Assembly (NCBI GenBank): GCA_964429355.1
Contig: CAYSCH010000376.1
Span: 1 to 9,188 of the forward strand
From: JAAYAY01 sp964429355
GTDB taxonomy: Bacteria > Planctomycetota > Planctomycetia > Pirellulales > Thermoguttaceae
DNA length: 9,188 nt
Direction: 5' to 3'
The stretch's first letter is position 1. Every line of letters begins with the position of its first letter. The translations under genes were made by a program, and so were the position numbers. Below the pieces are notes generated by a model that saw nothing but the letters and a program-made list of their open reading frames with translations, did not search any database and was not told the DNA's origin. Below, in pieces: positions 1 to 5,579 of this stretch.

Positions 1-1034
1 CAGACTGCGGCGGGAAACTGGGAGCAGAAGCGAATATCCCCCGAATTGAAGCGGCGGATATCCTGGATGCCGTACTTCATCATGGCCAACCGCGTGAGGC
101 CGAGTCCGAAGGCGAACCCGCTGTACTGGCTGGTGTCGATACCGCCGAACTGGAGAACCCGGGGGTGGACCAGGCCGCAGGGAATCAATTCGAGCCATCC
201 GTCGCCGCAAGTCGAGCACTTCTTTCCGCCACAGAGAAGGCACTGCAGATCAAGCTCGAATCCCGGCTCGACAAAGGGAAAGAAGCCAGGCCGCAAGCGG
301 ACGGCCACGTCACGGTGGAAAATCTCACCCAGCAAGGCCTTCATCGTCGCGATCAGATTCGCCACGGAGATATCGCGGTCGACGACGAGACCTTCACATT
401 GATAGAAGGTCGTCTCGTGGCTCGGATCCATGGCTTCGTAACGAAAACACCGGCCGGGAAAGATTGCCCGCACCGGCGCGCCGAATTTCTCTAGCGTCCG
501 CACCTGGTTGGCCGACGTGTGGGTCTTCATCAACATGCCGTTTTCGAGCCAGAACGTGTCCTGCATGTCGCGAGCCGGGTGGTCTCCCGGGATGTTCAGG
601 GCATCGAAGTTGTAGTGCTCCGTCTCCACATCCGGACCGGTGAGGACCATGAACCCCATGCCCTGAAAAATGTCTTCCAGCTCCATCTGCACGAGCGTGA
701 TCGGATGGAGGGAGCCGAGCGAGTGCCCCGTGCCAGGTAGCGTCAGATCCAGGGCGGGTCCCTTCCTCGCCGCCTGCCCCGACTTGGCCGTGGCCGCCGA
801 TTCCCCCAGTTTCTCGGTCGCCAGCGTTTTCAGCGCGTTGAGCTGCTGGCCAAAGCTACGCTTCTCGTCATCGCTGAGCTTGCTGAAATCGGTGTTCTTG
901 GCCAAGGTGGTTATCAGGCCTTTGCGCCCCAGGTGCTTGATCCGCACCTCCTCCACCGCCTGGGCCGAATCCGCCGCCGCAAGATCTGCCAGGAACTGCT
1001 CACGTATCTCTTGCACGGCACGTATCTCTTGCAC
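1..1034 (-). CDS. pheS: Phenylalanyl-tRNA synthetase alpha subunit (3' end at window edge)
   Basis: Catalytic alpha subunit of the cytoplasmic (alpha-beta)2 enzyme that charges tRNA-Phe with phenylalanine; partner PheT is not in the window. The minus strand reads 344 codons without a stop. An N-terminal helical region (about residues 1-90) holds the family signature around HLGRKGLIT. The class II core follows: HPITLVQMELEDIF, GPDVETEHYNFDALNIPGDHPARD, DTFWLENGMLMKTHTSANQVR, motif 2 (PGRCFRYEAMDPSHETTFYQCEG) and motif 3 (GFAFGLGLTRLA, residues 306-317). Four cysteines (C265, C268, C273, C276) lie just before GDGWLEL, as in a subset of bacterial PheS. The last visible residues, RFCSQFPAAV, match the usual C-terminus, so the stop must lie within a codon or so beyond base 1. 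GTG at 1034 is chosen because GGAGGAGG lies 8 nt upstream; a second in-frame GTG at 1016 lies in the duplicated copy. No rplT lies upstream, unlike the common rpmI-rplT-pheS order. Confidence 0.97.
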   Translation of the reverse strand, partial: MQEIRAVQEIREQFLADLAAADSAQAVEEVRIKHLGRKGLITTLAKNTDFSKLSDDEKRSFGQQLNALKTLATEKLGESAATAKSGQAARKGPALDLTLPGTGHSLGSLHPITLVQMELEDIFQGMGFMVLTGPDVETEHYNFDALNIPGDHPARDMQDTFWLENGMLMKTHTSANQVRTLEKFGAPVRAIFPGRCFRYEAMDPSHETTFYQCEGLVVDRDISVANLIATMKALLGEIFHRDVAVRLRPGFFPFVEPGFELDLQCLLCGGKKCSTCGDGWLELIPCGLVHPRVLQFGGIDTSQYSGFAFGLGLTRLAMMKYGIQDIRRFNSGDIRFCSQFPAAV

Positions 1035-1036
1035 GG
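1001..1036. repeat. Perfect 18-bp tandem duplication across the pheS start
   Basis: The unit cacgtatctcttgcacgg occurs at 1001-1018 and again, identically and without a gap, at 1019-1036. On the minus strand each copy contains GTG CAA GAG ATA CGT, so the protein begins VQEIRA-VQEIRE. The unit is a multiple of three, so the reading frame is kept, and each copy carries a possible GTG start. Confidence 0.95.
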
Positions 1037-1042
1037 AGATCA

Positions 1043-1050
1043 CCTCCTCC
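1043..1050 (-). promoter_or_regulatory. pheS ribosome binding site
   Basis: The minus strand reads GGAGGAGG here, a near-perfect Shine-Dalgarno sequence 8 nt before the GTG at 1034. This spacing favours the upstream GTG over the GTG at 1016 (26 nt away) as the pheS start. An in-frame GTG at 1043 overlaps the site itself and is therefore unlikely. Confidence 0.85.
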
Positions 1051-1074
1051 GGACGGTCACAGCAGACGCCGTCC
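1051..1074 (-). promoter_or_regulatory. Leader hairpin directly upstream of the pheS ribosome binding site
   Basis: On the minus strand GGACGG (1074-1069) can pair with CCGTCC (1056-1051) around a 12-nt loop. The stem ends at the base next to the GGAGGAGG ribosome binding site. The 6-bp G+C-rich stem is perfect. It is not followed by a T-run, so it is not an intrinsic terminator. A role in translation control is inference only. Confidence 0.4.
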
Positions 1075-1578
1075 CAAAAACCAGAAATCGATATCGACGA
1101 ATCGCCGCTTTTTCCGGATAGCACGGCAAACCGGCAGTGCCGAATTCCGTATTATTACCTATCCCAAAACCACAAAGAAGGCCTCCCACCGGCGGAAAAG
1201 AGCCTGCCTCGGCGATCGTGGTGGGATCGGCTCTCACATCCTGGTCAAACGAAACGGGGGAATGGCAAACCCCACTCGTGGCTGCTTCGTCCGGGAAAAT
1301 ACCTCGTCTGCCGATGGTCCTGTCGGGCGGCTCATTTGCGTCTTGTGGCCAGTCTGCGGTATGCTCGGATCCAGCCTTTCTTCGCAACTGAAGAATCTCG
1401 TAATACTTCCTTCAGCCAAGTGAAGTAGCTGGAAAGGTCGGCAGGCGGAACCTCAGTTGAGTACGAACACGCTCAGATGCATGATATCGCTCAACCCACG
1501 TTCCCAGCCTTCCGACCGACAGTCCTGCTACTGCGGATGGTTGAGTAGATACAGGAATTCCTCGCCTGTTCCGGTTCC
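1075..1578. other. Divergent intergenic region between pheS and the 1579 gene
   Basis: About 500 bp without a convincing gene. Open frames here give low-complexity Arg/Pro/Ser-rich translations with no recognisable family. Apart from the pheS promoter candidate, I see TTGAGT (1457-1462), 17 bp, CATGAT (1480-1485) on the plus strand, with four of six matches in each box, as a weak candidate promoter for the 1579 gene. CTGAAG (1388-1393) can pair with CTTCAG (1410-1415). No tRNA, riboswitch or T-box shape was recognised. Confidence 0.5.
1151..1179 (-). promoter_or_regulatory. Candidate sigma-70-like promoter for pheS
   Basis: The minus strand reads TTCTTT (1179-1174), 17 bp, then AATAAT (1156-1151). 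The -10 matches TATAAT at five of six positions, while the -35 is weak. It is the most A/T-rich stretch upstream of pheS and would give a leader of about 110 nt containing the hairpin at 1051-1074. Planctomycete promoters are poorly defined, so this remains a candidate. Confidence 0.3.
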
Positions 1579-2052
1579 ATGAAAACACTCAAACACTCCA
1601 AGAGCACGATGGCTGAGGGCATATCCCTTCTCCTTTGGATGGGTCTGATCGTGATCGTGGCTGGTTGCTTTCAGATCTACTTCTTTCACGCGGTGTGGCC
1701 GGAAAACCGCCTGTTCGCACTGGGTTTCCTGGCCAGCGAGGCGGCCGTCGGGTTGCTGGTACTTTTTGTGGCGATGACCAAGATCCGCCGTAACGAGACC
1801 TTTGTCTGCATCCTCGACGATGAACTCGTGGAGTGTGTCTGTCCCGACAAGGCCCGTGGCGACACTTTCCGGCTGAAACTCACAGACCTCGTCCGTATCG
1901 AGCAACAGCAGGAAGGCGATTCCCATCGCTGGTATCTCCACGACCGTCAAGGCAGGCGGCACTGGTTGACCGGTGCTTACCGTAATCCGGCCGACCGGTT
2001 TGTCCGCCGGATTCAGCAGCTCTTTCCAGACATTCCCCGAATCCGGACCTGA
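1579..2052 (+). CDS. Hypothetical two-helix membrane protein with PH-like cytosolic tail
   Basis: A 157-residue protein that I do not recognise. Two hydrophobic helices are clear: about residues 15-36 (ISLLLWMGLIVIVAGCFQIYFF) and 45-66 (LFALGFLASEAAVGLLVLFVAM). A positively charged TKIRR then marks the cytosolic side. The rest (about 70-157) alternates strand-like segments (TFVCILDDELVECVCP, FRLKLTDLVRIEQQQ, RWYLHDRQGRRHWL) and ends in a helix (NPADRFVRRIQQLFP). This order resembles bacterial PH-like domains that follow two membrane helices; that is inference from pattern, not a match. ATG at 1579 is the first start after an in-frame TAG near 1543. No strong ribosome binding site is visible; ATG at 1609 is an alternative. 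A longer minus-strand frame covers the same bases but lacks protein-like features. It is divergent from pheS and appears to be a single-gene unit. Confidence 0.7.
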   Translation: MKTLKHSKSTMAEGISLLLWMGLIVIVAGCFQIYFFHAVWPENRLFALGFLASEAAVGLLVLFVAMTKIRRNETFVCILDDELVECVCPDKARGDTFRLKLTDLVRIEQQQEGDSHRWYLHDRQGRRHWLTGAYRNPADRFVRRIQQLFPDIPRIRT

Positions 2053-2271
2053 CGGTTCCAGGACCACTTTCAGGGATTGGCTCCCAGTCCATGACGGTTG
2101 GACCCGAGCTCCCCGGCGTTGCCGATGATCCCTGGGGACCGAGAGCTTGAAGCCCGGATCTGAAAACCCGGGCGGGGGCAGGCGTGAGGTGGGATCTTGC
2201 CAAGACAGGACCTCTGCCAGGCGTTGTGAATCAGAGAGACCCATGCCCCTGTTAGTCTGCGCAAAATAAAA

Positions 2272-2297
2272 AAAGATTGCCGATTTCGTAAATCTTT
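2272..2297. repeat. A/T-rich inverted repeat in the promoter region
   Basis: AAAGATT (2272-2278) and AATCTTT (2291-2297) form a perfect 7-bp inverted repeat with a 12-bp centre. It overlaps the candidate -35 box and spacer of the 2404 gene, which suits a dimeric regulator site. Read on the minus strand, the hairpin would be followed by TTTTATTTT and resembles a weak terminator, but no minus-strand gene ends here. Confidence 0.35.
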
Positions 2298-2305
2298 CTG
2301 ATTAT
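2277..2305 (+). promoter_or_regulatory. Candidate promoter of the Cys-rich exported protein gene
   Basis: TTGCCG (2277-2282), a 17-bp spacer and GATTAT (2300-2305) each match the sigma-70 consensus at four of six positions. An A-rich run (2263-2274) lies directly upstream, like an UP element. The predicted leader is about 90 nt. The A/T-rich setting in G+C-rich DNA supports it; the exact boxes are uncertain. Confidence 0.4.
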
Positions 2306-2403
2306 TTCAAAAGATCTGCCTCGGGGATTCCGATAATGTCGCTGCCGAAGCCCCAACCTGGACGGCTGATAGGCAAACATCCCCCCGAATAGAGGTGCTT
2401 GAG

Positions 2404-3660
2404 ATGAGACGGTTGGCACGGAACGTCGGCACTCTCGCCCTGGGCTTGATGCTCGCGGCAACGATGAGTGCAGTGGTGTCCGCCCAAACCACGACCGCAA
2501 GTGGAGGCTCGCGAACCGTCTGGAAGCACCGAGTACTGGACCAGGAACCCGCCCAGACATCTCATCAACAGCCCAGTTGGTCGCCCTACCGCCCTGGCCA
2601 GTTCGGCGCCCAAATTCATACCGTCTCTGAAAGTCAGTCCCTTCCGATGATGGCGACCGAATCGCCGCTGGAAGCAGGACCGCCCGTCTATGACAATGGC
2701 TGCGACCACTGCGACTCGGGACTGTCGTGCGACTCCTGTTCATCCTGTGGCCCGGAAGGTTGCAGCGAAGGGTCTGCCTGCGGTCCGATAGCGTGCGGCG
2801 ATGGGCTGGACTGCGGCGGCGGTTGCGGCTGGCACGAGTGCAGCGCCCTCGGTGCCGCCTTCGTCCACGTCGTGACGAATCTCAATTACTTCGCCGGAGT
2901 GCATGGTTTCAAGGGGCCAACCGACCTTGGACGCAATGGTAACTTCGGCTTCAACTACGGCATGGTATGGGGTTCGCCCCTGTGCGATTCATGGGGCCTC
3001 GGCTATCAAACGGGCGTGAGTGTCGTCCACAGCAATTTCACGGGGGATCAGGTTGTCGACATCTTTTCGGCCGACCACCGGGATCAGGTCTTCTTCACCT
3101 CGGGCATCTTCCGCCGGGCCATGTGTGGCGGGATCCAGTGGGGTGTTGTCTACGATCTGATGCGCGACAACTACCGCGACAACGCCACGACAGGGCAGAT
3201 CCGCACCGAGATTGCCTTCTCCCGGCCCGGCTGTCACGACTATGGTTTTTTCGGGGCCTTTGGGGCCAACAATGACCGAATGGTGGTCCCACTCGTGGAT
3301 CAGGTGATCACCGAGGTTGATCTGGCACCCCTGGACATCTATTCGATCTTCTATCGGCGATACTTCACTGGCGGCGGCATCGGGCGAGTCTGGGGAGGTC
3401 TGACCAATGAAGGCGATCGGGTCTTTGGTGCGGACGCCACCGTTCCCCTTGGCACCTCCTGGGCCCTGGAGAACTCCTTCACCTACCTTGCCCCCAAGGA
3501 CGGCGGCACAACCGGCCAGGAACGCGAGAGCTGGGGAGTCTTTCTCCGCCTGGTCTGGTATCCCGGCCGCAAGGCAACCTGCGAAATCAACGACCCCTAC
3601 TCGCCGCTCATGGCAGTCGCCAACAACACGAATATGCTGATCGACGCCAATCCTCACTAA
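2404..3660 (+). CDS. Secreted Cys-rich protein with probable outer-membrane beta-barrel domain
   Basis: A 418-residue exported protein. Residues 1-27 form a Sec signal peptide (MRRLARNVG, hydrophobic core LALGLMLAATMSAVV, cut after VSA). A polar, proline-rich stretch follows, then 11 cysteines between C100 and C146 in short CxxC, CxxxC and similar spacings separated by Gly, Ser and Asp. From about residue 150 the protein has alternating aromatic/hydrophobic strands rich in Gly, Asn, Phe and Tyr (NLNYFAGVHGF, GFNYGMVWGSPL, WGLGYQTGVSVV, ESWGVFLRLVWYPG), typical of an outer-membrane barrel. Planctomycetes encode families of such proteins; DUF6666 is my best family guess, unverified. The end (DPYSPLMAVANNTNMLID) also resembles such families. 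ATG at 2404 is chosen because AGAGG lies 8 nt upstream; an in-frame GTG at 2395 overlaps that site. It ends before a REP-like block and an intrinsic terminator, so it is probably transcribed alone. Confidence 0.85.
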   Translation: MRRLARNVGTLALGLMLAATMSAVVSAQTTTASGGSRTVWKHRVLDQEPAQTSHQQPSWSPYRPGQFGAQIHTVSESQSLPMMATESPLEAGPPVYDNGCDHCDSGLSCDSCSSCGPEGCSEGSACGPIACGDGLDCGGGCGWHECSALGAAFVHVVTNLNYFAGVHGFKGPTDLGRNGNFGFNYGMVWGSPLCDSWGLGYQTGVSVVHSNFTGDQVVDIFSADHRDQVFFTSGIFRRAMCGGIQWGVVYDLMRDNYRDNATTGQIRTEIAFSRPGCHDYGFFGAFGANNDRMVVPLVDQVITEVDLAPLDIYSIFYRRYFTGGGIGRVWGGLTNEGDRVFGADATVPLGTSWALENSFTYLAPKDGGTTGQERESWGVFLRLVWYPGRKATCEINDPYSPLMAVANNTNMLIDANPH

Positions 3661-3678
3661 GTGCGCTCTGACCAGATT

Positions 3679-3756
3679 GCCACCGAGGTGGCACGCCCCT
3701 GAACGCAGCGAAGGGCGTGGTTTGTGAGGGCACCACGCCCTTTCCAGTGCGTGCCA
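3679..3756. repeat. REP-like palindromic block with alternative hairpins
   Basis: Four nested or competing stems are visible. GCCACC/GGTGGC pair at 3679-3684 and 3687-3692. CACGCCC (3692-3698) can pair with GGGCGTG (3713-3719). AAGGGCGTGGT (3711-3721) can instead pair perfectly over 11 bp with ACCACGCCCTT (3732-3742). An outer stem TGGCACGC (3689-3696) pairs with GCGTGCCA (3749-3756). The 11-bp stem is followed only by TTTCC, so it is a poor terminator. The layout resembles dispersed intergenic palindromic (REP) elements. It lies 18 bp after the stop of the Cys-rich protein gene and may stabilise its mRNA; both readings are inference. Confidence 0.5.
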
Positions 3757-3819
3757 ACCAATTGACCAACTTGCTTCTGCGCCCTGAGCCGGTGCCAACA
3801 AGCGAATTCGGGGGAGAGT

Positions 3820-3852
3820 GGGCCGCTTCGGCGGCCCCTTTCTTGTTTCTTG
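3820..3852 (+). terminator. Intrinsic terminator after the Cys-rich protein gene
   Basis: GGGCCGC (3820-3826), loop TTCG (3827-3830) and GCGGCCC (3831-3837) form a perfect 7-bp stem closed by the very stable cUUCGg tetraloop. It is followed by CTTTCTTGTTTCTT. On the plus strand this is a textbook rho-independent terminator about 160 nt after the stop at 3660. On the minus strand there is no T-run, so it probably does not stop the converging operon efficiently by this mechanism. Confidence 0.85.
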
Positions 3853-3892
3853 GAGCGCCCTTCCGTGGACGCGAACGTTCCCTCAGGGCCTC

Positions 3893-4087
3893 CTATTCCG
3901 CCGCGGCAGGCACGGTCTGCTCGGTCTCCACCTCAAACCGAGATTCCAGTTCCGCCACTCGCTTTTCGAGCCGGCCGACTTTCTCGATCAGCCGCATCTG
4001 GATGAACCATCCCGGTACCGAGACAACCAGCACGAAGAAGACAACCGCCCAGATCCCCCAACGAAAACCTCTTGCTTCAGAGTTCAT
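3893..4087 (-). CDS. Small single-helix membrane protein with coiled coil
   Basis: A 64-residue protein of unknown function. It starts MNSEARGFRWG, has one membrane helix (about residues 10-30, GIWAVVFFVLVVSVPGWFIQM), and then a short heptad-like coiled coil (about 33-53, LIEKVGRLEKRVAELESRF) and an acidic tail ending VPAAAE. ATG at 4087 is preferred because AAGGA lies 9 nt upstream; an in-frame start at 4132 would run back into the end of the DUF6807 gene. It begins 25 bp after that gene's stop on the same strand, so the two are probably co-transcribed. Its size and shape suggest a membrane anchor or assembly partner, but nothing identifies the partner. Confidence 0.75.
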   Translation of the reverse strand: MNSEARGFRWGIWAVVFFVLVVSVPGWFIQMRLIEKVGRLEKRVAELESRFEVETEQTVPAAAE

Positions 4088-4112
4088 ACGCTGTTTTCCT
4101 TGTGGATCGGCG

Positions 4113-5189
4113 TCACTCCAACCACGCCGCATTCAACCCGGCCAGATACGCCGAATAGGCCTTGCTCAACGCCGCCGTTCCAACCGCATCCTTGTGGATC
4201 CAGAACCGGTAACTCATCTGCACCGGCTTGCCAGCCTGGAGCGTTTCGGGATACACCCCAGGCCAACCCACGCAAAGCGGTCCATAGTAGCGGAGGAGCC
4301 ACTCGGGCGGGTAGTCGGGGTGATCCGGGGCAATGAAGATCGCCGCGCCGCTGGCCGCATCACGGCCGTCGAACTTGCTGGTGAAGTCAGACCAGCGGAG
4401 AATCGTGGTCGTCAGGTCGCCAGGAGTCGGACCGCTGGGCACGGTGATCACTGTGGATGGATCGCGTGGAACCGGCGGGCGGAACCGCACCGTCAGGCCG
4501 CCGTAACTCTTGCCTTCCGCACCCAATAGCGTGACCGGCTTATCGGTTGGGATCAGCGTCAAGTCGATGTCGACGGCCCGGGCGTTGCCGGCAGCATGGT
4601 AAACACGGAGCCAGACACGCTCGATCATCACCTTCTTCTCCCCCACGAACCAGCCGTTCTCGACGCCCAGGACCGCGGCAGCCGGTCCCGACTCGCGCGC
4701 GAGCCACGCGACGAACTGCTGTCGGATCGTGGCACCGGCCCAAAGATCGTGTTCCACTCCGTCGACGCTCACATGGGGCCAGGTCCAGAAGATCCCGTGG
4801 TGATGGTAGTGGTCGCGAGGAAAGTCGTCGGTCAGGACCTCGCCGTTGAGGCCATGGACTGGATGGATGTAGCAGGCCCGGCTGCGGCGGTGTTCGGTCG
4901 TAGGAACACTCTCGTTGGTAATTACGCCGAAGTTGTAGACCAAGACCGGCTGATCACCGTCGCTGATCTGTATGGACCTGTCGTTCAACTCAACCAGCTT
5001 CAATTCAACGGGTGCCTCACTGGGTTTCTCGGCTGTTGTGAGTTTCAAGCGGCGGTCCTTGCCGACTCGCTCTCCCGGAGCGATGGTGGCCACGATCGCC
5101 GACCCGCCCTCCGCTGGAAGTCCTTCGGCAGTAACCAGGGGCACGGCCTGGGCCACCGGCCGATGGTCGGGATACCCGGCCTCGACCAA
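4113..5189 (-). CDS. DUF6807 / 'PmoA-family' protein, N-terminus unresolved
   Basis: Belongs by pattern to the DUF6807 family (called 'methane oxygenase PmoA' in Pfam, but unrelated in function to particulate methane monooxygenase). The key block runs from YIHPVHGLNGEVLTDDFP into DHYHHHGIFW (residues 126-135 from the TTG at 5189), with a His cluster H127, H129, H130, H131. A beta-sandwich-like stretch with ENGW, VPSGPTPGD and a C-terminal PEWLLRYYGPLCVGWPGVYP follows. These proteins are often exported and lie near Gfo/Idh/MocA oxidoreductases in planctomycetes; the substrate is unknown. TTG 5189 is only the first ordinary start codon in frame, has no ribosome binding site and cuts into a domain. 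The frame is open back to a TAG at 5436-5438, and protein-like sequence (AIACVSGTTFSAESA, then PVLAITGLGEPLSLQIEAP) starts near 5348, resembling the end of a signal peptide. A one-base frameshift or a rare start such as ATT at 5336 is possible. Confidence 0.8.
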   Translation of the reverse strand: MVEAGYPDHRPVAQAVPLVTAEGLPAEGGSAIVATIAPGERVGKDRRLKLTTAEKPSEAPVELKLVELNDRSIQISDGDQPVLVYNFGVITNESVPTTEHRRSRACYIHPVHGLNGEVLTDDFPRDHYHHHGIFWTWPHVSVDGVEHDLWAGATIRQQFVAWLARESGPAAAVLGVENGWFVGEKKVMIERVWLRVYHAAGNARAVDIDLTLIPTDKPVTLLGAEGKSYGGLTVRFRPPVPRDPSTVITVPSGPTPGDLTTTILRWSDFTSKFDGRDAASGAAIFIAPDHPDYPPEWLLRYYGPLCVGWPGVYPETLQAGKPVQMSYRFWIHKDAVGTAALSKAYSAYLAGLNAAWLE

Positions 5190-5348
5190 CGTGAGTTGCG
5201 TGCCTGGCGAGAGAGCTTGGCCTTTGGGAGCCTCGATCTGGAGACTCAGTGGCTCGCCCAGGCCGGTAATGGCCAGGACAGGCTCACCGATGGGGGCCGA
5301 TTCGGCGGAAAATGTTGTGCCGGAAACGCAGGCAATTGCCGCCTCACA

Positions 5349-5579
5349 AAACGTATGAGTTTCCCACGGGCATGGATGTGCATGGCCGGTGGTTTTGCCA
5401 GCGGCTCCAAGATCTTCCTTCCCAAGGGCTCCGCTCTACCGAAATGGTCAAAACGGCTTTCCGAACGGCGGCGAATACCCCTCCGGACGGGATTGCCCGA
5501 ATCGCTGTAGAGGTTGAAGACGGGTCCAAGATAGCTCACCTCACAAAATGAGACAACCGGGAGTATGCCATGGCCGTTC
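5349..5579. other. Intergenic region between the oxidoreductase and DUF6807 genes
   Basis: About 230 bp with no supported gene or terminator. The 10-bp motif cctcacaaaa occurs at 5539-5548 and again at 5342-5351; on the minus strand it reads TTTTGTGAGG and includes a GTGAGG that could act as a ribosome binding site. A 61-residue minus-strand frame (5344-5529, TTG start after the first copy) gives a Ser/Arg/Trp-rich product that I do not accept as a gene. The DUF6807 frame is open through the part nearest 5349. Confidence 0.4.

Larger units (their letters stand above)
2053..2403. other. Intergenic region upstream of the Cys-rich exported protein gene
   Basis: About 350 bp without a supported gene. 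GCCCGG (2152-2157) and CCGGGC (2168-2173) form a perfect 6-bp stem with a 10-nt loop downstream of the 1579 gene, but no T-run follows, so it is at best a weak terminator. The composition changes abruptly near 2260 to an A/T-rich tract that holds the promoter candidate and inverted repeat listed separately. Confidence 0.5.

Noticed and set aside
1040..1387. 115-codon minus-strand frame upstream of pheS
   Set aside because: Its composition is not protein-like, it has no ribosome binding site that I can see, and it overlaps the candidate pheS promoter and leader hairpin.
1528..2244. 238-codon minus-strand open frame, longer than the plus-strand gene at 1579
   Set aside because: The plus-strand product has two clear membrane helices and a regular strand pattern. 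The minus-strand product looks like a mirror of that gene, with no coherent fold signal.
2989..3801. 270-codon minus-strand open frame
   Set aside because: It is antisense to the barrel region of the Cys-rich exported protein and runs over the REP-like block. Its codon pattern mirrors the plus-strand gene.
4113..5189. Methane monooxygenase function suggested by the family name PmoA
   Set aside because: Genuine PmoA is an integral membrane subunit encoded with pmoB and pmoC. This protein is soluble-looking, has a DHYHHHGIFW block, and no pmoB/pmoC lies nearby. The name is a historical label.
4596..5510. 304-codon plus-strand open frame
   Set aside because: It is antisense to the DUF6807 gene, which shows the His-cluster motif; the plus-strand product shows no recognisable domain.
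5344..5529. 61-codon minus-strand frame with a TTG start after GTGAGGTGAG
   Set aside because: A possible ribosome binding site is present, but the translation has no domain, helix or signal pattern, and the first part of the DUF6807 frame is the better explanation for its 3' end.
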